The notes beneath the pieces are model-generated. The model searched no databases and was not told the DNA's origin. It saw nothing but the letters and a program-made list of their open reading frames with translations. A stretch of 64,000 bases of DNA. Source: Clostridiales bacterium Firm_07 (lineage in GTDB: Bacteria > Bacillota > Clostridia > Oscillospirales > CAG-272). Below, in pieces: positions 18,098-26,032 of the stretch (positions within the stretch are counted from its first letter, which is position 1; every line of letters begins with the position of its first letter). The stretch spans positions 62,001-126,000 of the forward strand of contig LVAM01000019.1 of assembly GCA_001604005.1 (NCBI GenBank). The letters run 5' to 3'. The position numbers and the translations under genes were made by a program.

Positions 18098-18877
18098 ATG
18101 AAAAAAGCCGTCAACGGCGCTTTTATGCTGTTTCTTGCCGCGCTCCTTTTGCTGTTGCAAGTCGGCGCAAAGGGCGGGGCGCTCCATTGGTACTGCACGA
18201 AAAATCAAAACCATCGTCAGATGATCGCCGCGCCGGAATTACAATTTATCGAGAAATACGGTGGATACTACGTCGATCACGAGCACGGAGATGATAATGA
18301 AGACCGCGTCGTGTATCTCACGTTCGACGCGGGATATGAGAACGGAAACGTGGCAAAAATCCTTGACACGTTGCGCGATAAGCAAGCGAGTGGCGCTTTC
18401 TTCGTTTTGGAGCATTTGGTAAAGGACAACACCGATCTTGTGCGCCGAATGGAGGCGGAGGGGCATCTTGTTTGCAATCATTCCGCAAAGCATCCCGATC
18501 TCTCGCTTGCGTCTCCCGAAAAGATCGAAAACGAACTGCGAGCGCTGGAAAAATGTTGTGCGGAAAATGGGATCAAACTCTCTCCGTATTTTCGCCCGCC
18601 GGAGGGGAATTTTTCGGAAGGAATGATGCAGACCGCATCAGGTCTCGGTTACAAAACGATTTTTTGGAGTTTCGCCTACGCGGATTGGGACAATAAGCGC
18701 CAACCTGACGCGCAAAGGGCTTTGAAAAACATTCTTGACCACTTGCACAACGGGGAAATTTTGCTGTTGCATCCCACTTCCGCCACCAACGCGGCGATCC
18801 TTTCCGATCTCATTGACGGCATACGCGCGGCGGGATACCGATTTGGCACACTGGATGAATTATGCGGCGCGCCGTAA
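18098..18877 (+). CDS. pdaA: PdaA-like polysaccharide deacetylase (muramic-delta-lactam formation)
   Basis: De-N-acetylates muramic acid after CwlD has removed the peptide, leading to muramic-delta-lactam in spore cortex. 259 residues from the ATG at 18098, chosen because GAGGT lies seven bases before it. An N-terminal membrane anchor or signal (about 5-25) is followed by the NodB domain: YLTFDAGYENGN in place of the usual TFDDG, HLVCNHSAKHPD (zinc histidines), FRPPEGNFS and EILLLHPTS. The TFDAGYENG form is characteristic of PdaA-type enzymes. The end overlaps the next deacetylase by 16 bases. Exact orthology with PdaA is likely, not proven. Confidence 0.88.
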   Translation: MKKAVNGAFMLFLAALLLLLQVGAKGGALHWYCTKNQNHRQMIAAPELQFIEKYGGYYVDHEHGDDNEDRVVYLTFDAGYENGNVAKILDTLRDKQASGAFFVLEHLVKDNTDLVRRMEAEGHLVCNHSAKHPDLSLASPEKIENELRALEKCCAENGIKLSPYFRPPEGNFSEGMMQTASGLGYKTIFWSFAYADWDNKRQPDAQRALKNILDHLHNGEILLLHPTSATNAAILSDLIDGIRAAGYRFGTLDELCGAP

Positions 18878-19557
18878 GATCTTTCTCGTTTTTGCTTTTT
18901 TGCGCGCTTTTTCTGACAATTTGCCGACCGCTTGCCGCGGCGGAAGCAAAAATTTATTACAAGCAGTCCTCGTCGGATGAGAAAAAGCGCGTGGCGCTGA
19001 CTTTCGATGACGGACCGCACCCGCGCTATACGCCGGAAATACTCGATATTCTGCGGGAATACGGCATTTGCGCCACTTTTTTTGTGGTGGGCACCAACGC
19101 CGAGTTTTATCCTTCGCTTGTGCTGCGCGAGGTGAACGAAGGGCACGAGATCGGCAATCACACGAGCAACCATTTTCACACGGCGAATCTTTCCCGCGAA
19201 GAACTTGAAAAAGACGTGCGCAGTTGTCAGGAAACCATCACGAAGATCACGGGAAAAGCGCCGGGCCTTTTCCGTCCGCCCGAGGGCGTTTGTACGAAAA
19301 ACGTGCAAAATATCGCCGAAAAAATGGATCTCACCGTCGTTCTTTGGAGCGTGGACACACGCGACTGGGCGCATACGCCGCCTTGTGAGATCGTCAAAAA
19401 CATCCGAAAAAACACGCGGGACGGCTCGATCATTTTGATGCACGACTTTATCGGCAAAAACAGCCCGACTCCTGCGGCGTTGCGGCAAGTTTTGCCGCTT
19501 TTGCTGGAATCGGGCTTTGAATTCGTAACGGTCAGTTCTCTGATTGGGGGAAAGTAG
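18862..19557 (+). CDS. Polysaccharide deacetylase, NodB domain (PdaB/PgdA-like)
   Basis: 231 residues with a signal peptide ending near LAAA-EAK. The NodB domain has all motifs of an active metal-dependent deacetylase: ALTFDDGPH, HEIGNHTSNH, LFRPPEGVC, LWSVDTRDW and ILMHDF. It probably acts on cell wall or cortex glycan outside the membrane. Its start lies inside the last codons of the PdaA-like gene, so the two are co-translated. The catalytic base motif here is canonical TFDDG, unlike its neighbour, suggesting a different target residue. Its end overlaps the convergent membrane-protein gene by 26 bases. Confidence 0.87.
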   Translation: MRRAVRSFSFLLFCALFLTICRPLAAAEAKIYYKQSSSDEKKRVALTFDDGPHPRYTPEILDILREYGICATFFVVGTNAEFYPSLVLREVNEGHEIGNHTSNHFHTANLSREELEKDVRSCQETITKITGKAPGLFRPPEGVCTKNVQNIAEKMDLTVVLWSVDTRDWAHTPPCEIVKNIRKNTRDGSIILMHDFIGKNSPTPAALRQVLPLLLESGFEFVTVSSLIGGK

Positions 19558-20497
19558 CCGCGTCGGCGCTTTCCCCTTTTGCGTTGCCGTCTATCATATA
19601 GCGCCGGATATTCGGCCATGCGGCGTAAGCGGCGATAAAGCCGGACAGCGCGGGAAAATAGAAGATCGGCAAAATGATCGGCAGAGAAAAACCGACGCCA
19701 AGGAGCGGAATGATAAGCGCTAGATTGAGGACGATGACGAGCAAAAGTCCCAATCCCGCAACGATATTGCGCTTGATCCCGATCACGGCAAAAATCAGCG
19801 CGTTTTTGAGCAGTTTGCGGATCGAAAGATCAAAGGTCACCATCATATGGTAGAGATAAAACCGCATAAAGGTATAGAGGATAAAGAGCACGGCAAAGAA
19901 GAAATACATTACGCCGAAAAAGAGTTGTCCCGACAGGGCGCTGAAATAAAAGAAATCAAAAATCAACAGGAAATTGATGGCGAAATCAAGCAGACCGAAG
20001 AAAAATCCCTGTTTCAAATTTTTCCGGACAGCGTAAAAATAATCCGAAAACAGGAAACAAGAATCCCCGCGCACGAGGCTGCGCAAATTGTATGTTGCCC
20101 CCACGTTCTGCCAGCCCCAGGTGACGGCGGTAAAGAGAATGAGAACAAGGTAGGCGATCTTTTTGCCGAGTGTGAAATAGGGCATATGAAGCGGCACGGA
20201 GTTCATTCCGGCGAAAACCGTGCCGAGAGGTGTCGTTTTCGCGATGAGAGCACCCAAAACCGGCGCGTTTAACGGTTCCGATATGGTGGCGCTCGTGGCG
20301 CCGAAGAAGTAGAGCACGACCATCGCGATGATCGGCAGATAGAGGACAGCCATCATCAAATTGAGCGACATCAATTTTCCCGCGTTTCTGCCGAGCAATT
20401 TGAAAAAATACAGAAGATTCGGCGTTTTATCCTCCGCCAGCGCGTCGGGGCGATCGGTATTCCGGAAGAAAAATCGCCTTTTTTGTTTGTTTTCCAT
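19532..20497 (-). CDS. DUF624 (YesL-like) membrane protein
   Basis: 321 residues with about six hydrophobic helices. The stretch TWGWQNVGATYNLRSLVRG followed by YFYAVRKNLKQGFFFGLLDF fits the DUF624/YesL pattern of Firmicutes, proteins often encoded with sugar-uptake genes but of unknown function. Here there is no transporter alongside; the upstream partner is another multi-pass protein 18 bases away, so the two form a small membrane-protein operon. The N-terminus is charged and probably cytoplasmic. The family call is tentative. Confidence 0.7.
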   Translation of the reverse strand: MENKQKRRFFFRNTDRPDALAEDKTPNLLYFFKLLGRNAGKLMSLNLMMAVLYLPIIAMVVLYFFGATSATISEPLNAPVLGALIAKTTPLGTVFAGMNSVPLHMPYFTLGKKIAYLVLILFTAVTWGWQNVGATYNLRSLVRGDSCFLFSDYFYAVRKNLKQGFFFGLLDFAINFLLIFDFFYFSALSGQLFFGVMYFFFAVLFILYTFMRFYLYHMMVTFDLSIRKLLKNALIFAVIGIKRNIVAGLGLLLVIVLNLALIIPLLGVGFSLPIILPIFYFPALSGFIAAYAAWPNIRRYMIDGNAKGESADAATFPQSEN

Positions 20498-20515
20498 AAA
20501 CTTCCTCTCAAAAAA

Positions 20516-21046
20516 TTACATTCCGAGCAAAGGGGAGAGCGTGTGCCAAAAAAAGAAAAGCAGAGTGGCAAGCGCAAGATACGCAAGCGCTTCAAGAAGG
20601 TAAAGAAAGAATGCGCGTGAAAAAAGCAGTGCGCTGTCGCGCTCGGCATTGACGTGCGGGAAAAGTGAAGCGCGCGCCGCGCAAAAAGCAAAAAGCGAAA
20701 GCGACGTCGCCAGGTATAAAAAGAGCGCGTTGAGCGGCAAAATGCCGATCTTTCGCCCAAGGGCGTCGGTCAGCGCGCCGCGAAAAAGCGTAACGTCAAA
20801 AAAAGATTTCAGCACGGTCACAAGAATGAAAAGCGGCTTTGCCAGTGTAGAAAAGGCAAAAGAGAGCGCAAGAGCGATAAAAAGGAACTCGCAAAGTCCC
20901 GCGTTTTGTCCCGATACCCACGCCGTTACGATCTTGTTGTTTCCGAGAAAAGCGATCGGCGTAGCAAGAAGATAGAGCAGAAAATAACGAAAAAAGAGAG
21001 CGGAAGTCGCATTTTTCGTACTTGTGCGAAAAAGCCCCAACGGCAT
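20516..21046 (-). CDS. Multi-pass membrane protein, unknown
   Basis: 176 residues from the ATG at 21046, which is eight bases after GGGGG in a GGGGGTGAT site. Hydrophobic segments lie near residues 15-33, 48-75, 97-116 and 140-165. No enzyme or transport motif is visible and I do not recognise the family. It is the first gene of a two-gene unit with the DUF624 protein and is divergent from the 96-residue protein at 21271. Confidence 0.6.
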   Translation of the reverse strand: MPLGLFRTSTKNATSALFFRYFLLYLLATPIAFLGNNKIVTAWVSGQNAGLCEFLFIALALSFAFSTLAKPLFILVTVLKSFFDVTLFRGALTDALGRKIGILPLNALFLYLATSLSLFAFCAARASLFPHVNAERDSALLFSRAFFLYLLEALAYLALATLLFFFWHTLSPLLGM

Positions 21047-21181
21047 TGTCATCACCCCCACACACTCTATGGCAAGGAAATGGGGGATATGCGCCGTTTT
21101 TTATTGTATCACAAAAAAAGAAAAAAATCAACCGTCAAAAAGGAGCGCGGTAAAGGCACCGTATCGGCGAAGATTTTACTA

Positions 21182-21210
21182 TTGACATTTTTTGTAAAGT
21201 GTACTATAAT
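21182..21210 (+). promoter_or_regulatory. Consensus housekeeping promoter of the 96-residue protein
   Basis: TTGACA (21182-21187), 17-base spacer, TATAAT (21205-21210): both hexamers match consensus exactly, which suggests strong constitutive expression unless repressed. Confidence 0.88.
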
Positions 21211-21270
21211 GATACAGTAAACAATCAGCCGCAGGGCTGCATCGAAAAACGATAAGGAGATAAGAAAGTT

Positions 21271-21561
21271 ATGGGATCTATCGCCAACACCAAAGAGAGC
21301 AGAGCCGTGCAGGAATTTATACTGAAATCAAAAAAGGCGTTTGCCGAGAAATTTGAACGCAATAAAGTCAATACGATTGATATTTCCGAGTGCGTTCCCG
21401 ACGAAACATACACCGCGGCCGTCAGATATGCGGTCGTCGGATCTGTGGAGACCACTTCTCCCACCGGGAAACTGAAAACATATATGTATCGCGCGTCTGT
21501 CGACGTGAACGGCAAGGTATGCGGTATGGCGTCTCTTGAAATTCTTCCGATCGAAGAATGA
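21271..21561 (+). CDS. Conserved-looking small cytoplasmic protein, unknown
   Basis: 96 residues, no signal peptide or membrane helix, a single cysteine pair far apart, and a mixed helix-then-strand composition: a lysine/glutamate-rich N-terminal helix, then alternating strands (YTAAVRYAVVGSVE, KTYMYRASVDVNG). AAGGAGA precedes the ATG. It stands alone between a perfect consensus promoter and a strong bidirectional terminator, so it is a real and probably abundant product. I do not recognise a family. Confidence 0.8.
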   Translation: MGSIANTKESRAVQEFILKSKKAFAEKFERNKVNTIDISECVPDETYTAAVRYAVVGSVETTSPTGKLKTYMYRASVDVNGKVCGMASLEILPIEE

Positions 21562-21570
21562 TCAATATAT

Positions 21571-21617
21571 AAAAAGCGGCTGCTTTTTACCATTCGGTAG
21601 AAAGCAGCCGCTTTTTT
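21571..21617. terminator. Bidirectional terminator between the 96-residue gene and clpX
   Basis: AAAAAGCGGCTGCTTT and AAAGCAGCCGCTTTTTT form a 16-bp stem with T-runs on both strands. It overlaps the clpX stop. Confidence 0.92.
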
Positions 21618-22926
21618 ACGCTTCTTCGCGCGCGTCGCGCAAAAGCAGGTATTGCGGCTTTTCTTCGCCGCGCACGGCGGCGGGCGTAATGACGATCTGT
21701 GCCACGTCTTTCCTTGAGGGGATCTCGTACATCGTTTGCAGCATCATCTTTTCCATAATGGATCGCAGCCCGCGCGCGCCGGTGCCGCGCGCGATGGCAA
21801 GTTTGGCGATCTCCGCGATCGCGCCTTTGGCGAAGGTGAGCTTCACCCCGTCCATTTCGATCAATTTGGTATATTGTTTGACAAGAGAGTTTTTCGGCTC
21901 GGAGATGATCCGCACCAAGGCGTCTTCGTCAAGATCCGAAAGCGCCACCATCACGGGAATACGGCCGACAAGTTCGGGGATAAGCCCGTATTTCACGATA
22001 TCGTGCGGCGTGACGTCTTTGAAAACGCCCGCTTTTTTCTTTTCGGCTTTTTTCAGGATCTCTCCGCCGAAACCGACGGTACTGTTTCCTTTACGCCGTT
22101 CGATGATGCCGTCCAGCCCCTCGAACGCGCCGCCGCAGATAAACAGGATATTTTTCGTGTTGATTTGGATAAATTCCTGGTTGGGGTGCTTTCTGCCGCC
22201 TTGCGGGGGGACGTTTGCCACCGTTCCTTCGAGAATTTTCAGAAGTGCCTGTTGCACGCCCTCTCCCGATACGTCGCGGGTAATGGAGCGGTTTTCGCTT
22301 TTGCGCGCGATCTTGTCGATCTCGTCGATATAAATGATGCCGCGTTCTGCAAGAGCAATGTCAAAATCCGCCGCTTGGATAAGGCGCAGCAAAATATTCT
22401 CCACGTCCTCGCCGACGTAGCCCGCTTCGGTCAGCGTTGTCGCGTCGGCAATGGCAAAAGGAACGCGCAGGGTTTTTGCCAGCGTTTGTGCGAGATAGGT
22501 TTTGCCCACGCCCGTGGGACCGAGAAGGAGTACGTTGCTCTTTTGGATCTCCACCGTGTCCTCGTTTGGTTCGGCAACGAATTTGCGCTCGCCTTTGCGG
22601 CGGTGTTCGACTTTCATAGCCAAAATGCGCTTATAATGGTTGTAAACCGCCACGGAAAGCGCGATTTTCGCGTCTTCCTGACCGATCACGTATTCATCAA
22701 GCGTGGCTTTGATCTGCGTGGGGCGGGGGAGCGTATCCAGCGTAAAGGCGCCGGGGGCGGCGGGTTTCGCGCTCTCGCTTTCCTCCAGGATCTCCGCGCA
22801 GGTGTCGATGCAATAATTGCAGATATATATGCCGGTCGGGGATAGGATCATACGTTCGACCTGATCTTCGCTTCGCCCGCAAAAAGAGCAATATGGCATT
22901 CCTTTTTTGTTCGTTGTGTTCGGCAT
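21616..22926 (-). CDS. clpX: ATP-dependent Clp protease ATP-binding subunit ClpX
   Basis: AAA+ unfoldase that feeds tagged proteins to ClpP. 436 residues. The N-terminal zinc domain has CSFCGRS and CNYCIDTC (four cysteines, residues 13-41). Walker A GPTGVGKT and Walker B IIYIDEID are intact. The ClpP-docking IGF-type loop appears as TVGFG around residue 280, and the sensor region [14 protein letters not shown] is present. It lies eight bases after clpP in the same direction, giving the order tig-clpP-clpX usual in bacteria. The promoter upstream of tig probably serves all three. Confidence 0.97.
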   Translation of the reverse strand: MPNTTNKKGMPYCSFCGRSEDQVERMILSPTGIYICNYCIDTCAEILEESESAKPAAPGAFTLDTLPRPTQIKATLDEYVIGQEDAKIALSVAVYNHYKRILAMKVEHRRKGERKFVAEPNEDTVEIQKSNVLLLGPTGVGKTYLAQTLAKTLRVPFAIADATTLTEAGYVGEDVENILLRLIQAADFDIALAERGIIYIDEIDKIARKSENRSITRDVSGEGVQQALLKILEGTVANVPPQGGRKHPNQEFIQINTKNILFICGGAFEGLDGIIERRKGNSTVGFGGEILKKAEKKKAGVFKDVTPHDIVKYGLIPELVGRIPVMVALSDLDEDALVRIISEPKNSLVKQYTKLIEMDGVKLTFAKGAIAEIAKLAIARGTGARGLRSIMEKMMLQTMYEIPSRKDVAQIVITPAAVRGEEKPQYLLLRDAREEA

Positions 22927-22934
22927 AAAACTCC

Positions 22935-23543
22935 TTAAACGCGCTTGGCGATCACTTTATCCACAAGACCGTAGGCAAGCGCCTCCTCGGCTGTCATAAA
23001 GTTATCGCGGTCGGTATCGCGCGCGATCTGTTTGACACTCTTGCCGGTGTTTTCCGCAAGAATGCGATTGAGGGTATCGCGGGTGCGCAAAATGAGATCG
23101 GCTTGGATCTTGATATCCGCCGCCTGACCTTTTGCGCCGCCGAGCGGTTGATGGATCATAATTTCGCTGTTCGGCAGAGCAAGGCGTTTGCCTTTCGTGC
23201 CGGAAGAGAGCAAAAACGCGCCCATGGACGCCGCCATACCGATGCAGATGGTCGACACGTCGCATTTGATATAGTTCATCGTGTCATAAATTGCCATACC
23301 TGCCGTTACGGAGCCGCCGGGACTGTTGATATAAAAGGCGATGTCCTTGTCGGGATCCTGCGCTTCGAGGAAGAGCATTTGCGCCACCACAAGCGACGCC
23401 GTTACATCGTTGACCTCGTCCGAGAGAAAAATGATGCGGTCGTTGAGCAAGCGTGAAAAAATATCGTAGGAACGCTCGCCGTGACCGGTCTGTTCGATAA
23501 CCATCGGAACCAGGGCATTATTTCTTAAAAAATCGTTCATCAT
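22935..23543 (-). CDS. clpP: ATP-dependent Clp protease proteolytic subunit ClpP
   Basis: Serine protease of the ClpXP complex, 202 residues. The catalytic Ser106 lies in GMAASMGAF and His131 in MIHQPLGG, with the third residue in the RDTDRDNFM segment near 172. [17 protein letters not shown] is the substrate-binding strand. AAGGAGG precedes the double ATG at 23543. The propeptide is short. It stands between tig and clpX, 53 bases after tig and 8 before clpX. Confidence 0.97.
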   Translation of the reverse strand: MMNDFLRNNALVPMVIEQTGHGERSYDIFSRLLNDRIIFLSDEVNDVTASLVVAQMLFLEAQDPDKDIAFYINSPGGSVTAGMAIYDTMNYIKCDVSTICIGMAASMGAFLLSSGTKGKRLALPNSEIMIHQPLGGAKGQAADIKIQADLILRTRDTLNRILAENTGKSVKQIARDTDRDNFMTAEEALAYGLVDKVIAKRV

Positions 23544-23596
23544 ATCTGCCTCCTTTAAGGGAGTAGCCGCGACGTTTTGCCGCGGCTACCGTACAA

Positions 23597-24919
23597 TCAT
23601 TCTTCGGTCTTTTTCTTTCCGCTCTTTTTCTTTTGAGGAGCATCGGTAACGACCGCGTTATCGCGTACGAAATCCATCGCTTTCTTTACGCGCATATCTT
23701 CGGCGACCGAGTCGGCGGGAACAGCCTCTTTCACTTTTTCCACGGGCATATTATATGCGCCGGCGATCCGCTGATATTCACCGTCAATGTCTTCTTCGGT
23801 GGCGGCTACGTTTTCAAGTTCCGCGATCTTTTCAAGCGCAAGACGAGCCTTTACCTGACGTTCGGCTTGCGGGCGGAATTGCTCGCGCAGGGAATCCAGC
23901 GTCATACCGGTGTATTTCAGATAGGTATTGAGATCGAGACCCGACATCCGCAGGCGGTTGTCGTAATCGCGCAGGAAATTCTCGGTCTCCGCGTCGAACA
24001 TCGGAGCGGGAATGTCGGCTTGCAGTTTTTCGATCAGCGCGTCGACCAGTTTTTCGTCCACGGCGCCGGCGGCGCTGTCTTCGTTTCTCTTTTGCAGTTT
24101 TGCCTTCAAATCGGCGCGATATTCCGCCAAGGTGTTGAATTCCGAAACGTCTTTGGCAAAATCATCGTCAAGTTCGGGCAGTTCCGAGCGCGTCAGCGCG
24201 TGCAGTTTGCATTTGAAAACGGCTTCCTTGCCCGCAAGGTCTTTCGCGTGATATTCCGCGGGGAAAGTGACGTTCACGTCAAATTCCTCGTCGATCTTTT
24301 TGCCCGCCACCTGCTCCTCAAAACCGGGGATAAAGGTGTTCGAGCCGAGTTTTAACGCGTAATTTTCGCCTTTTCCGCCTTCAAACGCCTTGCCTTCGCA
24401 AAAACCTTCGTAATCGATCACGGCGGTGTCGCCCATTTCGGCGGCGCGCCCCAGCACTTCGGTTTCTCTGGCGTTACGTTCGCGCACGGTGGCGATCTCG
24501 GCGTCCACGTCGGCGTCTTCTACTTTGGTAACGGTGCGCTCCACGTTGATGCCGGCATAATCGGCGATGGAAACTTCGGGTTTTACATATACTTTTGCCG
24601 AAAGAACAAGACCGTTGTCGTCAAGCGAAACGACGTCCATTTCGGGTTGCGCCACGGGAGAAATGCCCGCCTCTTTGACGGCGGCGTCGTAAGTATCCGG
24701 AATCAGATCGTTGATGGCGGTTTCATAAAACACACCTTTTCCGTACAGTTTCTCGATAACGGAGCGGGGCGCTTTTCCTTTGCGGAAGCCGGGAACCGTC
24801 ATTTTTTTGCCGTCTTTTTGATAGGCTTTTGTGAGAGCCGCCTCAAAAACCTCTTTTTCCACCGAAATGTGGAGTTCGTATTGGCTGTGCTCCAATTTGT
24901 CAGCCTTGATCAATTTCAT
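23597..24919 (-). CDS. tig: Trigger factor (ribosome-associated chaperone)
   Basis: Folding chaperone at the ribosomal exit tunnel, with peptidyl-prolyl isomerase activity. 440 residues from the ATG at 24919, fixed by GGAGG eight bases upstream; longer readings lack a site. The ribosome-binding signature appears as GFRKGKAPRSVIEKLYG near residue 45. The FKBP-like PPIase domain lies around 150-240, followed by the helical C-terminal substrate domain. The tail is lysine-rich (KKKSGKKKTEE). It is the first gene of the tig-clpP-clpX operon. Confidence 0.96.
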   Translation of the reverse strand: MKLIKADKLEHSQYELHISVEKEVFEAALTKAYQKDGKKMTVPGFRKGKAPRSVIEKLYGKGVFYETAINDLIPDTYDAAVKEAGISPVAQPEMDVVSLDDNGLVLSAKVYVKPEVSIADYAGINVERTVTKVEDADVDAEIATVRERNARETEVLGRAAEMGDTAVIDYEGFCEGKAFEGGKGENYALKLGSNTFIPGFEEQVAGKKIDEEFDVNVTFPAEYHAKDLAGKEAVFKCKLHALTRSELPELDDDFAKDVSEFNTLAEYRADLKAKLQKRNEDSAAGAVDEKLVDALIEKLQADIPAPMFDAETENFLRDYDNRLRMSGLDLNTYLKYTGMTLDSLREQFRPQAERQVKARLALEKIAELENVAATEEDIDGEYQRIAGAYNMPVEKVKEAVPADSVAEDMRVKKAMDFVRDNAVVTDAPQKKKSGKKKTEE

Positions 24920-24960
24920 TCTTTTGTCCTCCGGAGATTTGAAAATTTCATACAAAGTAT

Positions 24961-24989
24961 ATTGTACTGATTTTGTTTGAATTTGTCAA
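24961..24989 (-). promoter_or_regulatory. Promoter of tig-clpP-clpX
   Basis: On the minus strand TTGACA (24989-24984), 17 bases, TACAAT (24966-24961), about 42 bases upstream of the tig ATG. I see no CtsR-like or CIRCE-like repeat around it. Confidence 0.75.
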
Positions 24990-25006
24990 GAGATTTCCAA
25001 AATATA

Positions 25007-25735
25007 TTATATAGAAGCGGGAAAAATGCGATACGGCGCAAAATTCAGATAATCGGAAGAAACAAGGCGAAAAGAAATCCCGTTTTCTTCCGTCACGGCA
25101 GGGCAGGTATAATTGCCGTGAATATGCCCGTAAAATACCCGCCGCACACCGGCGTCACGGAGCGCATCGAGAATTTCGCGGCAACGAAAATCTCGCCAGA
25201 TCGGCGGAAAGTGCAGGAAAACCAAAATCTCTTTGTCGTTTCCCGCGCCCAGTTTTTTCGCCGCGTCAAGACCGAGTTTCAGGCGCTGAGTCTCCCGATT
25301 GATCATTTTGGAAAAATCGACGTTGCCCACCGTGACCTGATTTTCTTCTTCCAAAAACCATCCTCTTGTGCCGGTGAGGATAAAATCCTCGCATACGACA
25401 GCATTATTATAAAGGAGAGACAAATCGGAAAAACCGTTTTCTTCGGTAAACTTGCGGAATTTCGCGGCGGTATCCCACCAAAAATCGTGATTGCCTTTTC
25501 CAAGCAGTTTTTTGCCGGGTAAGGAGTGGAGAAAAGCAAAATCTTCCCGCGCGTCTTCAAGACGCATCGCCCAAGAAATGTCGCCGCCGATCACCACGGT
25601 GTCCTCTTCTTTGACGACGGCAAGCCAGTTTTTTCGTATTTTTTCGGTATACTGTTGCCAACGCGAGCCGAAAACGTCCATCGGATATTTTTTGCCGATG
25701 GAAAGATGCAGATCGGCGATGGTGTAAAGAGCCAT
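25007..25735 (-). CDS. Metallophosphoesterase (calcineurin-like)
   Basis: 242 residues from the ATG at 25735, with AAAGGAAG upstream. Metal-binding motifs of the calcineurin-like fold are in order: IADLHLS (DxH), VVIGGDISW (GDxxx), GKGNHDFW (GNHD), FLHFPP and YGHIHGN (GHxH). It resembles the YkuE/YpbG-type uncharacterised phosphohydrolases of Firmicutes; substrate not predictable. It ends 18 bases before the tig promoter and has no close operon partner. Confidence 0.88.
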   Translation of the reverse strand: MALYTIADLHLSIGKKYPMDVFGSRWQQYTEKIRKNWLAVVKEEDTVVIGGDISWAMRLEDAREDFAFLHSLPGKKLLGKGNHDFWWDTAAKFRKFTEENGFSDLSLLYNNAVVCEDFILTGTRGWFLEEENQVTVGNVDFSKMINRETQRLKLGLDAAKKLGAGNDKEILVFLHFPPIWRDFRCREILDALRDAGVRRVFYGHIHGNYTCPAVTEENGISFRLVSSDYLNFAPYRIFPASI

Positions 25736-25816
25736 AAACTTCCTTTCCGCTCTCTTTCGCGTATAAAGCACGGTAACTTGCACATACTGTTTTTATCACA
25801 CGAAAGGAGATTTGAA

Positions 25817-25996
25817 ATGGAGAAAAATCATTGTCACGGTTGCCACGTCAACGACGGGATCAGTTGTGATGTGAAAAACTGCGCGTATCACGAGGGAGAT
25901 TGCCATTGCACGGCGGATAAGATCGCCGTGGGGCCGAGTTTCGCCGCCTCCGGCGCGGACACCGTTTGCGCGACGTTCAAGCAAAAAGAAGAGTGA
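25817..25996 (+). CDS. DUF1540 small cysteine-rich protein
   Basis: 59 residues with seven cysteines and several histidines in the DUF1540 arrangement: ISCDVKNCAYHEGDCHCTA, then TVCATF near the C-terminus. The spacing suggests a metal-binding mini-domain. Function is not established; in Clostridia such proteins are frequent and I recall links with sporulation, which is inference here. AAAGGAGA lies just upstream of the ATG at 25817, and a terminator follows at once. It is transcribed away from the phosphoesterase. Confidence 0.88.
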   Translation: MEKNHCHGCHVNDGISCDVKNCAYHEGDCHCTADKIAVGPSFAASGADTVCATFKQKEE

Positions 25997-26001
25997 CGCG
26001 C

Positions 26002-26032
26002 AAAATGCGGGGCGTTTGCCCCGCATTTTTTA
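26002..26032. terminator. Bidirectional terminator between the DUF1540 gene and thrC
   Basis: AAAATGCGGGGC and GCCCCGCATTTT flank a GTTT loop, followed by T residues on the plus strand and preceded by a matching A-run, so it can also end the convergent operon that finishes with thrC. Confidence 0.88.
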
